From contig CAMTPC010000019.1 of NCBI GenBank assembly GCA_947074295.1, forward strand, positions 1 to 38,629: a DNA stretch of 38,629 nucleotides, written 5' to 3'. The position numbers were made by a program, and so were the translations under genes. Below, piece after piece: positions 1 through 8,616 of the stretch; within the stretch, counting starts at the first letter, position 1, and the number at the start of each line of letters is the position of its first letter. Source of the DNA: an uncultured Bacteroides sp. GTDB lineage: Bacteria > Bacteroidota > Bacteroidia > Bacteroidales > Bacteroidaceae. The notes below the pieces were generated by a model. The model did no database searches. It worked only from the letters and a program-made list of their open reading frames with translations, and had not been told where the DNA came from.

Positions 1-245
1 CTGCTCTTTATCAGGCTTATCATAAGATGGAAAACATCACTTCTGAACGTGCTGTAGAAACTTATGATGTAGTAGGTCCTATCTGTGAATCATCTGACGT
101 GTTTGGTAAAGCTGTTGACTTAAATGCAGTGAAACGTGGTGACCTCATCGCATTGCGTTCGGCAGGTGCCTATGGCGAAATAATGGCCTCGGCTTACAAC
201 TGCCGCGAATTGCCTCAGAGCTATACTTCTGACGAATTGCGCTAA
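1..245 (+). CDS. lysA: Diaminopimelate decarboxylase, C-terminal fragment
   Basis: The gene is cut by the left window edge; the reading frame is open from base 3 and only about 80 C-terminal residues are present. LysA is the PLP enzyme that decarboxylates meso-diaminopimelate to lysine, the last step of lysine synthesis. What is visible is the end of the beta-barrel domain of this decarboxylase family: a VGPICESSD stretch, whose cysteine and glutamate lie in the active site contributed across the dimer, followed by RGDLIALRSAGAYG and a terminal AYN motif. The in-frame ATG at 27 is internal to the protein and is not a start. A strong terminator follows 27 bases after the stop. Confidence 0.9.
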   Translation, partial: ALYQAYHKMENITSERAVETYDVVGPICESSDVFGKAVDLNAVKRGDLIALRSAGAYGEIMASAYNCRELPQSYTSDELR

Positions 246-272
246 TAGATTAAATATAGCGATTAAAATAAG

Positions 273-301
273 AAAGCCGGGTTGAACAAACCCGGCTTTT
301 T
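273..301 (+). terminator. Rho-independent terminator after lysA
   Basis: A 9-bp perfect stem (AAAGCCGGG / CCCGGCTTT, loop of 9) is followed by a T run. It ends the lysA transcript and separates it from the ferritin gene. Confidence 0.85.
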
Positions 302-350
302 GCTTGTTGAAAAGTCAGTTTACGAATCAATATATTTAAAGAAAAAGACT

Positions 351-833
351 ATGATTTCGGAAAAATTGCAAAAGGCTATCAATGCGCAAATCGCTATGGA
401 GCTATGGTCGGCCAACCTTTATATGGCAATGTCCTTCTATTTTGACAGGAATGGTTTTCAAGGATGTTCTACCTGGACACGTAAGCAGGCATTGGAAGAA
501 ACTGAACATGCCTATGAAATGGCTGGTTTCTTAACCAAACGCGGAGGTACACCAGTAGTAGAGATGATACCCGAAGTGACCAATCATTGGGATTCACCTC
601 TCGAAGCTTTCGAGAATATCTATATGCACGAATGTCATATTTCAAAGCGAATTGATGAGTTGCTGGCTTTGGCGTCTTCTGAGAAAGATAACGCTGCACA
701 AGATTTCTTCTGGAAATTTGTACGTGAACAGGTAGAGGAAGAAGCGACTGCGTCGGGTATTGTAGAGCGTATGAAAGTGGCAGGTGATAATAGTATATTA
801 TATATTGACGGCCAGCTTGGAAGGCGACAATAG
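351..833 (+). CDS. ftnA: Non-heme ferritin
   Basis: A 160-residue bacterial ferritin. It stores iron as a ferric mineral inside a 24-subunit shell and protects against iron-driven oxidative damage, which matters in anaerobes exposed to oxygen. The ferroxidase residues fall where the E. coli FtnA family has them: Glu17, Glu50 and His53 (in EETEH), Glu94, Gln127 and Glu130. The ATG at 351 was chosen because it gives the normal family length and N-terminus (MISEKLQ) and follows the purine-rich stretch AAAGAAAAAGACT. An upstream in-frame ATG at 282 lies inside the lysA terminator and is rejected. The gene is monocistronic, bounded by terminators. Confidence 0.95.
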   Translation: MISEKLQKAINAQIAMELWSANLYMAMSFYFDRNGFQGCSTWTRKQALEETEHAYEMAGFLTKRGGTPVVEMIPEVTNHWDSPLEAFENIYMHECHISKRIDELLALASSEKDNAAQDFFWKFVREQVEEEATASGIVERMKVAGDNSILYIDGQLGRRQ

Positions 834-853
834 TTTTCTTTGATTTATAAAAG

Positions 854-895
854 AAAAGGCTTGAAAATCTTTCTGAATAGATTTTCAAGCCTTTT
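854..895. terminator. Bidirectional terminator between ftnA and kbl
   Basis: A 17-bp perfect inverted repeat (AAAAGGCTTGAAAATCT and its complement, loop of 8) with A/T flanks lies between two convergent genes, so it can serve both strands. Confidence 0.85.
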
Positions 896-910
896 CGTAT
901 GCGTTTAGGA

Positions 911-2098
911 TTACTTTAAGACACCTAATTCTTTTCCAATTTTGATGAATGCATCGATGCATCTATCTAAATGTTCTATTTCGTGAGCGGCCGAAAGCTG
1001 AACGCGGATACGAGCTTCGCTGCGTGGCACTACTGGGAAATAGAAGCCTGTAACATATATGCCTTCATCGAGCATGCGTGCCGCATAGGTCTGTGATAGC
1101 TTTGCATCATATAGCATGACAGCACAAATAGCACTCTGTGTGGGTTTGATGTCAAAACCAGCTGCCAGCATCTTATCACGGAAGTAGTTGACATTTCTCA
1201 TCAATTTATCGTGCAGTTCATTGCTTTCAGCTAACATTTTAAAGGCTTCGATACCTGCTCCTACTACCGGGGGGGCTACTGAATTGGAGAAGAGATAAGG
1301 ACGACTGCGTTGGCGAAGTAGATCGATGATTTCTTTACGACCTGTAGTAAAACCACCCATGGCACCACCAAATGCTTTGCCTAAGGTGCCTGTGTAGATA
1401 TCTACTTGTCCGTAGGTGTCAAAAAGTTCGCTAACCCCATGACCTGTGGGACCAACAACACCTGCCGAGTGAGATTCGTCTACCATTACCAAAGCATCAT
1501 ACCGTTGAGCAAGCTGGCAGATATCCTCTAATGGCGCTACATTGCCATCCATTGAAAAAACGCCATCTGTTACGATAACTCTGAAACGTTGAGTTTGAGC
1601 TTCCTGCAAGCATTTTTCTAATTCTTCCATGTTGGCATTTGCATAGCGATAACGCTTGGCTTTACAGAGTCTTACTCCGTCTATGATAGAAGCATGGTTG
1701 AGCGAATCAGAAATAATGGCATCCTGTTCGCTTAATAATGGCTCGAAAACACCTCCGTTGGCGTCAAAACAAGCAGCATAAAGTATGGTGTCTTCGGTTT
1801 TGAAATAATCAGAGATTGCTTTTTCAAGTGTTTTGTGAAGATCTTGTGTTCCACAAATGAAGCGTACGGACGACATGCCATAACCTCGTTGATCCATAGC
1901 TGACTTAGCGGCAGCTATCAAACGTGGATGGTCAGACAGTCCTAAATAATTGTTTGCACAGAAGTTTAACACTTCCTTGCCTTTTACAGCTATGACTGCA
2001 CCTTGCGGGCTTTCAATGATTCGCTCCTCCTTATAAAGACCAGCATCTTTTATTTCAGAAAGCGTCTGGCAAAGGTGCTCTTTTAGTTTTCCATACAT
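911..2098 (-). CDS. kbl: 2-amino-3-ketobutyrate CoA ligase (glycine C-acetyltransferase)
   Basis: A 395-residue PLP enzyme of the alpha-oxoamine synthase family. It cleaves 2-amino-3-ketobutyrate with CoA to glycine and acetyl-CoA, the second step of threonine breakdown. The PLP lysine is about residue 241 in TGTLGKAFGGAMGG, and DESHSAGVVG carries the cofactor-binding Asp and His. Length matches E. coli Kbl (398). The start is the ATG at 2098 (MYGKLKEHL); a TTG three codons upstream is also in frame but less likely. It is divergent from the SDR dehydrogenase that probably makes its substrate, with 274 bases between them. Confidence 0.95.
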   Translation of the reverse strand: MYGKLKEHLCQTLSEIKDAGLYKEERIIESPQGAVIAVKGKEVLNFCANNYLGLSDHPRLIAAAKSAMDQRGYGMSSVRFICGTQDLHKTLEKAISDYFKTEDTILYAACFDANGGVFEPLLSEQDAIISDSLNHASIIDGVRLCKAKRYRYANANMEELEKCLQEAQTQRFRVIVTDGVFSMDGNVAPLEDICQLAQRYDALVMVDESHSAGVVGPTGHGVSELFDTYGQVDIYTGTLGKAFGGAMGGFTTGRKEIIDLLRQRSRPYLFSNSVAPPVVGAGIEAFKMLAESNELHDKLMRNVNYFRDKMLAAGFDIKPTQSAICAVMLYDAKLSQTYAARMLDEGIYVTGFYFPVVPRSEARIRVQLSAAHEIEHLDRCIDAFIKIGKELGVLK

Positions 2099-2190
2099 AA
2101 TACTCAAAGTTTATTGGGTTGAGCTGCAAAGGACACTATTTTTTGTGAAATAAACAATAACTAATTGATTTAAAACAGAAAAAAAAGTGC

Positions 2191-2199
2191 TTACTTTGC
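2191..2199 (+). promoter_or_regulatory. Possible promoter -7 box for the threonine dehydrogenase run
   Basis: TTACTTTGC is one mismatch from the Bacteroides -7 consensus TAnnTTTG. A TTG sits at 2165-2167, but the 23-base spacing is longer than usual. It would leave a long, AT-rich leader of about 170 bases. Confidence 0.35.
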
Positions 2200-2372
2200 T
2201 CGCAATTTAAGAGAGAAATTTGTTCTTAAATTAATAAAACTGAGTAACAACTAATTTTGATATTTCGGCAGATAATTGATTGATATTTTAAATATTGTAA
2301 TCCATAGTCCTTGATATTTGATCTACTAGTCCTTATTTGCCTGTTAAAATGATAATATAGCTTGAATTTAAG

Positions 2373-3329
2373 ATGAAGAATATTTTAGTGATTGGAGCCA
2401 CTGGACAAATAGGTTCGGAACTGACAATGGAACTGCGTAAACGCTATGGTAACTCGAATGTGGTTGCAGGGTATATTCACAATGCTGAACCAAAAGGTGA
2501 GCTCAAGGAATCGGGTCCTTGCGAAATAGTTGATGTGATGAATGCTGAACATTTGGCTTTAGTGGTAAAAAAGTATGCAATCGACACTATTTATAATTTG
2601 GCTGCATTATTGTCAGTTGTTGCAGAATCCAAACCAACATTGGCGTGGAAAATTGGTGTTGATGGCTTGTGGAATGTATTGGAAGTGGCACGAGAAAATC
2701 AATGTGCGGTTTTTACACCGAGTTCTATCGGATCATTTGGACCTAATACACCAAAGGTAAAGACTCCACAAGATACTATCCAGAGGCCAAAGACAATTTA
2801 TGGAATTAGTAAGGTTACCACTGAACTTTTAAGTGACTATTATCATTTAAAGTATGGGGTGGATACTAGATCTGTGCGTTTTCCTGGCATTATTTCTAAT
2901 ATAACACTTCCTGGTGGAGGCACCACTGACTATGCTGTAGATATATACTATGCTGCCGTAAAAGGTGAAACATTCATTTGTCCCATAGACCAAGGTACGT
3001 TAATGGATATGATGTATATGCCTGATGCGCTAAATGCTGCGATAAAACTGATGGAGGCGGATCCAACGAAATTGATACATCGCAATGCTTTTAACATTGC
3101 AGCGATGAGTTTCGATCCGGAAATTATTTATCACTCCATCCGCCGTAGAATACCTGATTTTAAAATGATATACGATATAAACCCTTTGAAGCAGAAGATC
3201 GCCGAAAGCTGGCCAGATAGCTTGGATGATAGTTGCGCACGTGCCGAATGGGGTTGGAAACCAGAATATGATCTGGAACGGATGACAGATGATATGCTGG
3301 AGAAACTTAGTTGTAGATTGAAAAAATGA
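2373..3329 (+). CDS. SDR-family NAD-dependent dehydrogenase, probable L-threonine 3-dehydrogenase
   Basis: A 318-residue extended short-chain dehydrogenase, resembling UDP-galactose epimerases. Visible elements are the Rossmann motif GATGQIG (residues 8-14), TPSSIGSFGP, and the catalytic pair Tyr143/Lys147 in YGISK. Bacteroidetes and some psychrophiles use this fold, rather than the zinc alcohol-dehydrogenase type of E. coli Tdh, to oxidise threonine to 2-amino-3-ketobutyrate. The divergent kbl next door, which consumes that product, makes this the most likely role. The family resemblance is seen directly; the substrate is inferred from kbl. The stop overlaps the next start by 4 bases (ATGA). 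Confidence 0.85.
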   Translation: MKNILVIGATGQIGSELTMELRKRYGNSNVVAGYIHNAEPKGELKESGPCEIVDVMNAEHLALVVKKYAIDTIYNLAALLSVVAESKPTLAWKIGVDGLWNVLEVARENQCAVFTPSSIGSFGPNTPKVKTPQDTIQRPKTIYGISKVTTELLSDYYHLKYGVDTRSVRFPGIISNITLPGGGTTDYAVDIYYAAVKGETFICPIDQGTLMDMMYMPDALNAAIKLMEADPTKLIHRNAFNIAAMSFDPEIIYHSIRRRIPDFKMIYDINPLKQKIAESWPDSLDDSCARAEWGWKPEYDLERMTDDMLEKLSCRLKK

Positions 3330-4174
3330 AACTAATTCTATTTCTTTTAGCTTGTGGCTTGCTTGTTATTTCTTGTAAAGAGAAAGCAGCTAGCGATAGT
3401 GCTAGTATTTTTGAAGCATTGACAGTCGATTCATTGATGTTACAAAATGATTCCATTGTCGAACTGCAAGGGTTGACAGAGGAGGATATACCAGAAGATG
3501 AACTCTTTGATGATTTTATCTATAACTTCTCTACTGATAAAGCTTTGCAGCGCAAACGCGTACGCTTTCCACTCGAGGTGAAAAATAATGCGGATGTAGA
3601 TAGCTTGTCTTTGAAAAACTGGAAGCATGATTGGCTCTTCTATCAAGATAACTTCTATACTCTTATATTCGATAAAGAGGAGGATATGGAATTAATAGGT
3701 GATTTAGCCATTGATACCGCTGGTATTGAATGGATTAATATCATTGATAGGCAGATTAAAAGATATAGTTTTAAACGTGAAAATGGTACATGGTTTTTGG
3801 AGTCTATAGTGGAACGTCCCATTGAATCGGCTGATAATGAGGGATTTTTCTCTTTTTTTCATCGCTTTGTGACGGATAGTGCCTATCAGGCTAAAATGGT
3901 GCGTCGTCCTCTTAAGTTTGTTACAATTGATCCAGATGATGATTTTTCAGTCTTGGAAACGACGCTCGATATCAACCAGTGGTTTGCTTTTAGACCAGAG
4001 CTTCCTGTGGGCACTATGACAAATATTGATTATGGTCAACGTAATAAAACAGGTTCTGCAACAAAAATTGTAGCGATGAAAGGGGTGGATAATGGCTTTT
4101 CTAATATGTTTTATTTTAGAAGAAAATCCGGCGATGATTGGGAATTGTACAAGTTTGAGGATATAAGTATGTAA
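3326..4174 (+). CDS. DUF4348 lipoprotein
   Basis: A 282-residue lipoprotein. The N-terminus is a short basic/hydrophobic signal ending in a lipobox (LVISC, Cys17), so the mature protein is probably anchored in an envelope membrane. The body resembles the Bacteroidetes DUF4348 family, which has no assigned function: acidic N-terminal third, then two similar halves carrying [11 protein letters not shown] and [11 protein letters not shown] motifs followed by R-V/R-R-PL/FPL segments. This looks like an internal duplication. It is translationally coupled to the dehydrogenase upstream (ATGA overlap) and overlaps the murB start (TAATG). Confidence 0.75.
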   Translation: MKLILFLLACGLLVISCKEKAASDSASIFEALTVDSLMLQNDSIVELQGLTEEDIPEDELFDDFIYNFSTDKALQRKRVRFPLEVKNNADVDSLSLKNWKHDWLFYQDNFYTLIFDKEEDMELIGDLAIDTAGIEWINIIDRQIKRYSFKRENGTWFLESIVERPIESADNEGFFSFFHRFVTDSAYQAKMVRRPLKFVTIDPDDDFSVLETTLDINQWFAFRPELPVGTMTNIDYGQRNKTGSATKIVAMKGVDNGFSNMFYFRRKSGDDWELYKFEDISM

Positions 4175-5196
4175 TGATTAAAGAACGAGAGAGTATGATA
4201 CTAACTAATATATCGCTTTTAAAGCACAATACGTTTGGCATCGATGTGAAAGCTGAACGTTATATGGAATACAATAGCCAGCAAGAGCTTTTGGATTTTA
4301 TTCAAACGGATGCTTTGGTGGCTCCTTATCTTCATATTGGGGCTGGCAGCAATCTTCTTTTTACCAAAGATTATCCGGGGCTGATATTACATTCGCTTAT
4401 AGATGGAGTAGAAGTAGTGGATCAAGATATGGAGTTTGTATGGCTTCGTGTTGGTGCTGGGGTAGTGTGGGATAGATTTGTAGCTTATTGCGTAGAACGC
4501 CAATGGTATGGTGTTGAAAATTTGTCACTGATACCCGGAGAAGTAGGTGCGAGCGCTGTACAAAATATTGGTGCTTATGGTGTTGAGGCTAAAGATTTGA
4601 TTCAAAAAGTTGAGGTAGTGACGGCTGACGGGATGATAAAATCCTATAATGTAAATGAATGCGGGTATGGTTATCGAGACAGTATATTTAAAAAGCCAGC
4701 TCATCGAAATGAATTTGTGACTTACGTGACTTTTAAATTAAGTAAGACTCCTAGATATACGCTTGACTATGGTACAGTGAGGGAAGAATTAGATGGATAT
4801 CCAGAAATTAATCTTCACACTATTCGTCAAGTGATTATAAATATTCGAAGGACTAAACTTCCTGATCCGGAGATTTTTGGAAACGCTGGGAGTTTTTTTA
4901 AGAATCCAGTAGTTACAGCTGAGTTGTTTGAGGCTTTGCGAAAGGAATACCCTGCTATACCCAATTATCAGTTGCCAAACGGAAGTGTGAAGATTCCAGC
5001 AGCTTGGCTTATAGACCAATGTGGCTTGAAGGGTGCTATGTCGGGAGGTGCAGCAGTGCATCAGGATCAGCCATTAGTATTGATTAATAAAGGGAATACT
5101 ACAGGTGCTGATATCTTGGATTTATCGAAAAAGGTATGTAATGCAGTCAATTCTAAGTTTGGTATTTCTCTTTCACCTGAAGTGACTATAGTTTAA
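4174..5196 (+). CDS. murB: UDP-N-acetylenolpyruvoylglucosamine reductase
   Basis: An FAD- and NADPH-dependent cytoplasmic enzyme that reduces UDP-GlcNAc-enolpyruvate to UDP-MurNAc in peptidoglycan synthesis. About 340 residues. It shows NTFGID near the N-terminus, the FAD-binding [10 protein letters not shown] and [18 protein letters not shown] segments, YGYRDSIFK with the conserved Tyr/Arg, the catalytic-serine region NAGSFFKNP, and a C-terminal SPEV with the catalytic Glu. This is the E. coli-like long (type I) form. The start at 4174 overlaps the previous stop (TAATG), suggesting coupling; ATG 4195 is preceded by GAGAG and gives an equally plausible 333-residue protein. Confidence 0.93.
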   Translation: MIKERESMILTNISLLKHNTFGIDVKAERYMEYNSQQELLDFIQTDALVAPYLHIGAGSNLLFTKDYPGLILHSLIDGVEVVDQDMEFVWLRVGAGVVWDRFVAYCVERQWYGVENLSLIPGEVGASAVQNIGAYGVEAKDLIQKVEVVTADGMIKSYNVNECGYGYRDSIFKKPAHRNEFVTYVTFKLSKTPRYTLDYGTVREELDGYPEINLHTIRQVIINIRRTKLPDPEIFGNAGSFFKNPVVTAELFEALRKEYPAIPNYQLPNGSVKIPAAWLIDQCGLKGAMSGGAAVHQDQPLVLINKGNTTGADILDLSKKVCNAVNSKFGISLSPEVTIV

Positions 5197-5203
5197 AAAG
5201 GGA

Positions 5204-5962
5204 ATGAATATAACGATTTTAGGTAGTGGTACATCTACTGGGGTGCCTGAGATAGGATGTACTTGTGAGGTTTGTATGTCCCCCGACCCTAAAGACTGTC
5301 GTTCTCGTACATCTGTCTTAGTAGAAAGTGATGGTGTAAATATATTACTGGACTGTGGACCTGATTTTAGACAACAGATGTTATCGGTTCCTTTCTCAAA
5401 ACTTGATGCAGTCTTACTTTCTCATGAGCATTATGACCATGTTGGCGGAATAGATGATCTGCGCCCTTTTTGCCGTTTCGGTGAAATACCTATTTATGCA
5501 GATCAGCTCACAATAGAACAATTACAGCAGCGTATGCCTTATTGCTTTAAGGAAAATCCATACCCTGGCGTTCCAGCTATTGTTTTAAAAACAGCTTTTC
5601 CAGGTAAAGTATTTGCGGTAAATGGATTGGATGTGCTGCCTATTCGTGTGATGCATGGCAGGTTGCCGATATTGGGGTATCGTATAGGCGGATTTGCCTA
5701 TATTACTGATATGTCTAGTATGCCTGAAGAATCGTATGAGATGTTGAATAATTTGGATGTTTTAGTGATGAATGCTTTGAGGATAAAGCCCCATCCTACA
5801 CATCAAAACCTACAGGAAGCTATTGATGTGGCCGAATGTATAAATGCTCGAGAGACTTATTTTATACATATGAGCCATCATATTGGATTGCATATGGATA
5901 TTTCACGCTCACTTCCATTAAATATGCATTTTGCATGGGATGGATTGAAGCTGTCTCTTTAA
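5204..5962 (+). CDS. PhnP-like MBL-fold metal-dependent phosphodiesterase
   Basis: A 252-residue metallo-beta-lactamase-fold protein. It begins MNITILGSGTSTGVP and has a Cys cluster GCTCEVC (near residue 20) like the extra zinc site of E. coli PhnP. The metal motif H74-E-H76-Y-D78-H79 follows, with further ligands in MHGRLP, ITDMS and IHMSHH. PhnP hydrolyses cyclic phosphoribose phosphates. In Bacteroidetes, relatives occur outside phn clusters, as here directly behind murB (7-base gap), so the substrate cannot be assigned. It is the last gene of the run and ends at a long perfect hairpin. Confidence 0.8.
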   Translation: MNITILGSGTSTGVPEIGCTCEVCMSPDPKDCRSRTSVLVESDGVNILLDCGPDFRQQMLSVPFSKLDAVLLSHEHYDHVGGIDDLRPFCRFGEIPIYADQLTIEQLQQRMPYCFKENPYPGVPAIVLKTAFPGKVFAVNGLDVLPIRVMHGRLPILGYRIGGFAYITDMSSMPEESYEMLNNLDVLVMNALRIKPHPTHQNLQEAIDVAECINARETYFIHMSHHIGLHMDISRSLPLNMHFAWDGLKLSL

Positions 5963-6012
5963 TTCAGGATAAGTTTTCCTTAGTCGTGAATAACGATTTG
6001 GAGGGTAAACAT

Positions 6013-6069
6013 GATAAAGCAAAATGGAGATTGACATAATAAAAACGTCAATCTCCATTTTGCTTTATC
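6013..6069. terminator. Perfect 23-bp hairpin between convergent genes
   Basis: Bases 6013-6035 and 6047-6069 are exact reverse complements (23 bp, loop of 11) between the convergent MBL-fold and DUF3127 genes. A/T tracts on both sides fit a bidirectional terminator. Confidence 0.85.
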
Positions 6070-6088
6070 AAAAAAGTATGTGAAATGC

Positions 6089-6466
6089 TTAGAAAGGCAA
6101 ATCGTCGTTATTGCCAGCCTGAAACGCTGGAGCTGCAGCCGGAGGAGGCATTACAGGTGCGCTTTGTGCAGGTTGTGCAGGCATTTGTTGAGTAGCTGCT
6201 ACACGGTCTACACGCCAAGCGCGAATACTGTTGAACCAACGGTCTTGCCACTGACGGGCATCAATGTCAAATGACACTGTAAGTTCTTCGCCTAGCTGTA
6301 TGTTGAATTGCTCCAATTTATCAGTACCAAATACCTCGAAACACATTTTACGTGGGTACTGATCATGGTTTTCTATTACGAATTCTTGTGCCTTCCAAGC
6401 GTTGCCTGTTTTTGAAACTCCTTCTTTGGGAGGTAGGATAGCGATAATTTTACCTATAAATTCCAT
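6089..6466 (-). CDS. DUF3127 OB-fold-like protein with SSB-type acidic C-terminal tip
   Basis: A 125-residue protein. Residues 1 to about 85 match the DUF3127 pattern (MEFIGKIIAILPPKEGVSKTG, KAQEFVIE, VCF/CFEVFG, VSFDIDARQW--RWFN, AWRV). After this comes a low-complexity Pro/Ala/Gln linker (about 90-118) and the terminal tip DDLPF. A structured OB-like core, a disordered linker and a D-D-hydrophobic-P-F end is the architecture of single-stranded DNA-binding proteins, whose tip recruits repair and replication partners. It lies divergent from dnaN, separated by 166 bases. A role as an accessory SSB is an inference; the family has no established function that I know of. Confidence 0.75.
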   Translation of the reverse strand: MEFIGKIIAILPPKEGVSKTGNAWKAQEFVIENHDQYPRKMCFEVFGTDKLEQFNIQLGEELTVSFDIDARQWQDRWFNSIRAWRVDRVAATQQMPAQPAQSAPVMPPPAAAPAFQAGNNDDLPF

Positions 6467-6550
6467 TGCGTATATTTTAAAATGAGAATGCGAAGTTACG
6501 AATTTTTGATAATAGTGCCGATAACTCTTACTGTTTTTTCTTTTATTTAG

Positions 6551-6581
6551 TTGTCCTTATTCGATATTATTCTTAATTTTG
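6551..6581 (+). promoter_or_regulatory. Bacteroides-type promoter for dnaN
   Basis: TTG at 6551-6553, a 20-base spacer, then TAATTTTG at 6574-6581, an exact match to TAnnTTTG. It is 51 bases upstream of the dnaN ATG. Confidence 0.7.
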
Positions 6582-6632
6582 TATTTTAAATATACGTATA
6601 ATTATATAGTAATCATATTATAACTCAAGGAT

Positions 6633-7757
6633 ATGAAATTTATCGTTTCAAGCACTACTCTTTTTAGCCATTTGCAGGCTATTAGCCGTGTAATTAATTC
6701 CAAAAACACATTGCCCATTTTGGACTGTTTTCTCTTCGATCTAGAAGATGGAACTTTGTCAATGACAGTTTCGGATAGTGAAACCACTATGCAGACCTCT
6801 ATTGAAGTAAATGAAAGCGATGGCAATGGACGCTTTGCTATTACGGCTAAAACGCTGATTGATGCGCTGAAAGAGATACCCGAACAACCTATTTCGTTTG
6901 ACATAAACATGTCTACCTACGAAGTCAATGTTAAGTATCTCAATGGTAAATATAACATTATGGGACAGAATGCAGACGAATATCCAACAACACCTACCTT
7001 GCAAGAAAGTGTTGTACGTTTGCAAATGGATGCATCTGTGCTTTTAAACGGTATTAATAAGTGTATTTTCGCAACGGCGGATGATGAACTCAGACCTGTG
7101 ATGAATGGTATATATTTTGACATCACAGCTGAAGACTTGACTATGGTAGCTTCGGATGGCCATAAGTTGGTGCGTTGCAAATCTCTTTCGACACATGGGG
7201 ATGATCGAGCAGCATTCATCCTCCCTAAGAAGCCAGCGATGCTTCTTAAGAATCTTTTGACAAAAGAAGCGGGTGTGGTTATTATCGAGTTTGATGATCG
7301 CAATGCGGTATTCACTCTTGAGCGTTATCGCATGGTGTGCCGTTTGATTGAAGGACGTTATCCTAATTATAATTCTGTTATCGCACTAAATAATCCTAAT
7401 AAGGTGACAGTAGATCGTTTACAGTTATTAGGAGCGCTGCGTCGTGTATCTATTTTCTCATCACAGTCAAGCAGCTTAGTAAAATTGCACATCGATTCTA
7501 ACAAAATTGATGTCTCAGCTCAAGATATTGATTTTTCTACATCGGCTGAAGAATCGCATGTTTGTCAGTATGACGGTACTCCAATGAGCATAGGTTTTAA
7601 ATCACCTTTCCTTATCGATATATTGAGCAATATCAATAGTAGTGAAGTGGTAATTGAATTACTTGATCCATCGCGCGCTGGAGTTATTATCCCGGCAGAA
7701 CAGGAACCAAATGAGGATTTGCTGATGCTACTGATGCCAATGATGCTCAATGACTAA
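6633..7757 (+). CDS. dnaN: DNA polymerase III beta subunit (sliding clamp)
   Basis: A 374-residue sliding clamp that encircles DNA and tethers polymerase III and repair enzymes. The three-domain repeat layout fits the length. Visible family blocks are MKFIVSSTTLFSHLQAISRV at the start, the NTLPILDCFLF loop, ATDG-like VASDGHKLVR in the middle domain, ILPKKP, and the C-terminal LMLLMPM stretch that forms the partner-binding pocket in this family. It is preceded by a good promoter and followed after 9 bases by an exonuclease gene. Here dnaN stands apart from dnaA and recF, as is usual for Bacteroides. Confidence 0.97.
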   Translation: MKFIVSSTTLFSHLQAISRVINSKNTLPILDCFLFDLEDGTLSMTVSDSETTMQTSIEVNESDGNGRFAITAKTLIDALKEIPEQPISFDINMSTYEVNVKYLNGKYNIMGQNADEYPTTPTLQESVVRLQMDASVLLNGINKCIFATADDELRPVMNGIYFDITAEDLTMVASDGHKLVRCKSLSTHGDDRAAFILPKKPAMLLKNLLTKEAGVVIIEFDDRNAVFTLERYRMVCRLIEGRYPNYNSVIALNNPNKVTVDRLQLLGALRRVSIFSSQSSSLVKLHIDSNKIDVSAQDIDFSTSAEESHVCQYDGTPMSIGFKSPFLIDILSNINSSEVVIELLDPSRAGVIIPAEQEPNEDLLMLLMPMMLND

Positions 7758-7766
7758 AACTTGTTC

Positions 7767-8549
7767 ATGATGAAATTGAATCTGAAAAATCCAATTGTTT
7801 TCTTTGACCTAGAAACAACTGGCACTAATATAACTGCAGATAGAATAGTCGAAATCTGTTATCTTAAGGTGTTTCCTAATGGTAATGAGGAATCGAAAAC
7901 AATGCGTATCAATCCAGAAATGCCTATCCCACCTGGATCATCGGCTATTCACGGTATTTATGATGCGGATGTGGTGGATTGTCCTACCTTTAAAGAAGTG
8001 GCTAAAAGCATTGCCAACGATATCGAAGGTTGTGATCTAGCAGGTTTTAACTCAAACCGTTTTGATGTACCTGTGTTAGTAGAAGAGTTTTTGCGTGCAG
8101 GTGTGGATATTGATATCAGCAAACGCAAATTTGTGGATGTGCAAGTAATTTTCCATAAGATGGAGCAACGTACATTGTCTGCGGCTTATAAATTTTACTG
8201 CAATGAAAGTCTGGAAGATGCACATACAGCTGAAGCTGACACACGTGCAACTTATGAAGTGCTGAAAGCGCAACTCGATCGTTATCCAGACTTAGTGAAT
8301 GATATCACTTTTTTATCAGACTATTCTACTTTTGGACGCAATGTAGATTTTGCGGGTCGAATGGTTTATGATGATAATGGCACCGAAGTATTTAACTTTG
8401 GAAAATACAAGGGAATGTCTGTAGCGGAGGTCCTTCAAAAGGACAGTGGCTATTATGGATGGATCATGGGTAATGATTTTACGCTAAATACTAAATCTAT
8501 GCTCACTAAGATCCGTTTGCGAGAGCAGGGGAAAATGTTGACTAAATAA
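7767..8549 (+). CDS. DnaQ-family DEDDh 3'-5' exonuclease
   Basis: About 260 residues. The exonuclease motifs are complete: ExoI FFDLETTGT (Asp14, Glu16), ExoII around GFNSNRFDVPVL, and ExoIII HTAEADTRAT with the DEDDh histidine. The C-terminal segment FNFGKYKGMSVAEVL...YYGWI resembles the C-terminal domain of exodeoxyribonuclease X-like proteins. Candidate starts are the adjacent ATGs at 7767 and 7770; an in-frame TTG at 7761 is less likely. It probably acts as a proofreading or repair exonuclease and is cotranscribed with dnaN (9-base gap). Whether it is the epsilon subunit of the replicase cannot be settled from sequence alone. Confidence 0.9.
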   Translation: MMKLNLKNPIVFFDLETTGTNITADRIVEICYLKVFPNGNEESKTMRINPEMPIPPGSSAIHGIYDADVVDCPTFKEVAKSIANDIEGCDLAGFNSNRFDVPVLVEEFLRAGVDIDISKRKFVDVQVIFHKMEQRTLSAAYKFYCNESLEDAHTAEADTRATYEVLKAQLDRYPDLVNDITFLSDYSTFGRNVDFAGRMVYDDNGTEVFNFGKYKGMSVAEVLQKDSGYYGWIMGNDFTLNTKSMLTKIRLREQGKMLTK

Positions 8550-8566
8550 TTTTAACTCTATAAAAA

Positions 8567-8603
8567 CTCCTGTTGCACCTTTATTATGAAGGAACGACAG
8601 GAG
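8567..8603 (+). terminator. Probable terminator between exonuclease gene and coaBC
   Basis: The outer stem CTCCTGT/ACAGGAG and an inner CCTT/AAGG are followed by a T-rich tract just before the coaBC start. The stem is interrupted, so this may be an attenuator rather than a full stop. Confidence 0.55.
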
Positions 8604-8616
8604 ATTTCATTTTTTT

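Noticed and set aside
282..350. Longer ferritin reading frame starting at ATG 282
   Set aside because: The extra 23 residues are encoded by the lysA terminator and its flank; family length and N-terminus fit ATG 351.
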